Positions 62,205-64,000 of a DNA stretch of 64,000 bases are shown piece by piece. The translations under genes were made by a program, and so were the position numbers. This stretch comes from SIG636 sp045535465 (GTDB lineage: Bacteria > Bacillota > Clostridia > Oscillospirales > CAG-382), in the NCBI GenBank assembly GCA_045535465.1, contig JAZSLS010000100.1, positions 1 through 64,000 of the forward strand. Direction: 5' to 3'. Under the pieces are notes generated by a model that was given only the letters and a program-made list of their open reading frames with translations, had not been told where the DNA came from and ran no database searches. Within the stretch, counting starts at the first letter, position 1. Each line of letters starts with the position of its first letter.

Positions 62205-63635
62205 TTGGTAGCGGAAATAAAGCAAAAACTCCAAAATAATGAATCGGTGGACAGACTAACCGTTTTTTCTGCCATACCCGAGGAAGTACGTGCTTACTCT
62301 TTGCGTGTTGGTTATAATGCGTGGCTTCTTTATAAAAAGGCTTTGGAGAAAAAGCTTTATCACGCAGATAACGGCTTGAAAGCCAAAAACGCTTACTTGG
62401 TATATGATGCCGTTCGTTTTTTTGATATAGGTTATATAACCGAGGATATGGAAATTGACAAGGCAGGCAAGCACGCTCTTGTGGGTGCTGATATCATTTC
62501 CGGTGGCGACGGCGCAAAGACAAAGGAGCTTTCCGCTTCCGAAAAGGTGCTTAGAGCAATGGCAAGGGATGCAGCGCTTTGTCACCACGAAAAGTGGAAC
62601 GGCAGCGGTATGCCTGGCAGACTTTCCGGTGAGGATATTCCGATAATTGCAAGAATATGCCGTATCTGTAACGTTTTTGACGTACATACTTCAAGTCGTA
62701 ATAATGTTCCCGCTCTTTCCAAGGACGATGCGTTTGTAAGGATGAAGGAAAAGGTTGGCACCAACTTTGACCCTCTTTTGTATGAGGCTTTTCTTGAATG
62801 TGTAGATAACTTGGTGGTTGAAGGCGATACCTTCCCGACGATAGAGGAGATAAGCGCAGAAAACAGCAAGCACGAAAAGGTTGTAGCCAACACTACCGAT
62901 GCATATAAAAAGCTTAACGAGAGTGTAAGACCTATTGAGGTTTGGTATTATCCCGTTTCGGATATTGACGCAAAAAACGCTTCTTACTACGAAACGCAGT
63001 TTTGTATTAACGACCGCTACTACGGCGTTATTAATACCGAGCTTTTGCTTACCGTTGCGGAAAGCACCGGCAAGATATGCGATATTACCGATATTGTTCT
63101 TGAACAGGTTTTTGAGATGATGGTTATCGGCAAACAGCGCTATTTTGATACTAAGCGTGTGGCTGTTAGGATAAGCGAAAAGTATTTTAAAAAGCGCAAC
63201 GTTATAACCAAGCTTAAAAAGCTTTCCGAGACCTACGGTATTTCCCTTAAATCTCTTATAGTTGAGGTTAAGGAATCGGCAATAGCATCAGCAGATGCGG
63301 CTCTTATAAATACTTTAAACGAGCTTCGCAGTCTTGGCATAAAAATATCGGTTTATAACTTTGGCATGGAATATTCCGCCCTTTCAAGGATAGATAAGCT
63401 AAGCTTTGATATCCTTAAGATAGACAAGAGCTTTGTCAGCCAGATAGATGACAGTCAGCGTGTTAAAGGTCTTGTAAAGGGCATTATAGAAATGGCAAAG
63501 ACTCTTCACGTAGAGGTTGTTGCCGAAAACGTTGAAACGGACGCGCAAAGGGCAGCGCTTCGCACGCTTGAGTGTGATAAGATAAGCGGTTCGCTTATCG
63601 GTCAGCCTATAACCCTTAGCGAGATTATCGGTTAA
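62205..63635 (+). CDS. Degenerate HD-GYP plus EAL domain protein
   Basis: 476 residues starting with TTG. Residues ~60-225 are HD-GYP-like: HHEKWNGSG and IPIIARI remain, but the HD pair reads FDIG for HDIG, GYP reads GMP and the later metal Asp is replaced in ICNVFD. Residues ~245-475 are EAL-like: VEVKES, DILKIDKSF and AENVET are kept, but EAL reads ETQ and DDFG reads YNFG. Both catalytic sites look dead, so this is more likely a cyclic-di-GMP sensor or scaffold than a phosphodiesterase. It has a strong regulated promoter and a ~125-base leader. Confidence 0.85.
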   Translation: MVAEIKQKLQNNESVDRLTVFSAIPEEVRAYSLRVGYNAWLLYKKALEKKLYHADNGLKAKNAYLVYDAVRFFDIGYITEDMEIDKAGKHALVGADIISGGDGAKTKELSASEKVLRAMARDAALCHHEKWNGSGMPGRLSGEDIPIIARICRICNVFDVHTSSRNNVPALSKDDAFVRMKEKVGTNFDPLLYEAFLECVDNLVVEGDTFPTIEEISAENSKHEKVVANTTDAYKKLNESVRPIEVWYYPVSDIDAKNASYYETQFCINDRYYGVINTELLLTVAESTGKICDITDIVLEQVFEMMVIGKQRYFDTKRVAVRISEKYFKKRNVITKLKKLSETYGISLKSLIVEVKESAIASADAALINTLNELRSLGIKISVYNFGMEYSALSRIDKLSFDILKIDKSFVSQIDDSQRVKGLVKGIIEMAKTLHVEVVAENVETDAQRAALRTLECDKISGSLIGQPITLSEIIG

Positions 63636-63664
63636 CCCCGAAGCTTTAAGGAGGTGATGGGGAA

Positions 63665-64000
63665 TTGGGTAATTCGGTAAATCCTAACAACGCAAACCAA
63701 ATGAAAATGTTTAATACCCGTGTAACGGCTAAAGGTGTTCACCGCAGAAAAGTGATGCTTAGGGTAGTAGGCATAGTGGTGCTTATATGTATCCTTCTCT
63801 TGCTTTTATCCTTCTGTATGGCAAACTTTATGGATAAAGCCGGCAACTTTACCGTAAACGTTCCCGAAGGACTCAGCGCACGCAGCATCTCCGTCAGCGA
63901 AACGGCCGATTTTGAAAACCCTACCACGTTTCTTGCGGCAGACCCCGTTGACAAGATGGACAACATAACGGAAGCGTGGCTGCCGGCGGATATAGCTGAG
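63665..64000 (+). CDS. Membrane-anchored protein, truncated by the window end
   Basis: An open frame of 112 codons with no stop, starting with TTG behind AAGGAGGTGATGGGGA. A basic cytoplasmic stretch (HRRK) precedes one transmembrane helix (about 40-58: GIVVLICILLLLLSFCM), and the following part is extracytoplasmic. The visible part matches no family I recognise. The gap to the HD-GYP/EAL gene is only 29 bases, so they probably share a transcript. Confidence 0.7.
   Translation, partial: MGNSVNPNNANQMKMFNTRVTAKGVHRRKVMLRVVGIVVLICILLLLLSFCMANFMDKAGNFTVNVPEGLSARSISVSETADFENPTTFLAADPVDKMDNITEAWLPADIAE

Overview
The window is a gene-dense stretch of a Firmicutes chromosome, most likely from an anaerobic, endospore-forming member of class Clostridia. 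I base this on the dipicolinate synthase pair dpaA/dpaB with tepA, Prp next to an N-terminally extended L27, a four-subunit 2-oxoacid:ferredoxin oxidoreductase, flavin-dependent ThyX, BspA-type leucine-rich lipoproteins, a Noc-like ParB and AGGAGG-type ribosome binding sites. I could not run a phylogeny, so no genus is proposed.

Layout. 1-3.97 kb: a structured repeat, ilvE on the minus strand, then an M23 peptidase and NADP-type glutamate dehydrogenase. 4.0-7.9 kb: a four-gene phage-like cassette (BppU-like tail protein with a collagen-like segment, metallophosphoesterase, TcdE-class holin, amidase with a dockerin-like C-terminus). It sits behind a perfect Firmicutes LexA box, a sigma-A promoter and a terminator-like leader hairpin; no capsid, terminase, tail-tube or integrase gene is present. 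7.9-19.1 kb: tRNA-Thr(CGU), the spore dipicolinate operon with tepA, rplU-prp-rpmA-obg, a YbhJ-type aconitase-family hydratase, an S1-domain protein, prfA, a serine hydrolase and an orphan noc-like parB. 19.2-19.7 kb: 211-bp tandem repeats carrying a covarying hairpin element that also occurs at the start of the window. 19.7-23.8 kb: hpt and a complete capE-capF-capG cassette for UDP-N-acetyl-L-fucosamine. 23.9-27.1 kb: three small unknown genes, an array of short hairpins, tRNA-Tyr and tRNA-Thr(UGU), bioY and birA.

27.2-64 kb: every gene lies on the plus strand. A membrane-anchored PpiC-type foldase is followed by a reduced division and cell-wall cluster (mraZ, rsmH, ftsL, PBP, murF, mraY, ftsW, murG, ftsQ, ftsZ) lacking murE, murD, murC, murB and ftsA. 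Then come two LRR lipoproteins and a long tightly packed run: thyX, tmk, a DJ-1 protein, a CPBP protease, mltG, a U32 protein, a P-loop ATPase, korDABC, ispD-ispF, two M16 peptidase homologues, lgt and folD. A three-gene lactate/malate operon (Ldh2-type dehydrogenase, malic enzyme, larA) follows. The window ends with a degenerate HD-GYP/EAL protein behind a consensus promoter with a palindromic operator, and a truncated membrane-protein gene.

The most unusual items are the apparently SOS-controlled lysis cassette with its dockerin-tailed amidase, the covarying repeat family placed behind gene terminators, and the hairpin array at 25.3-25.5 kb.
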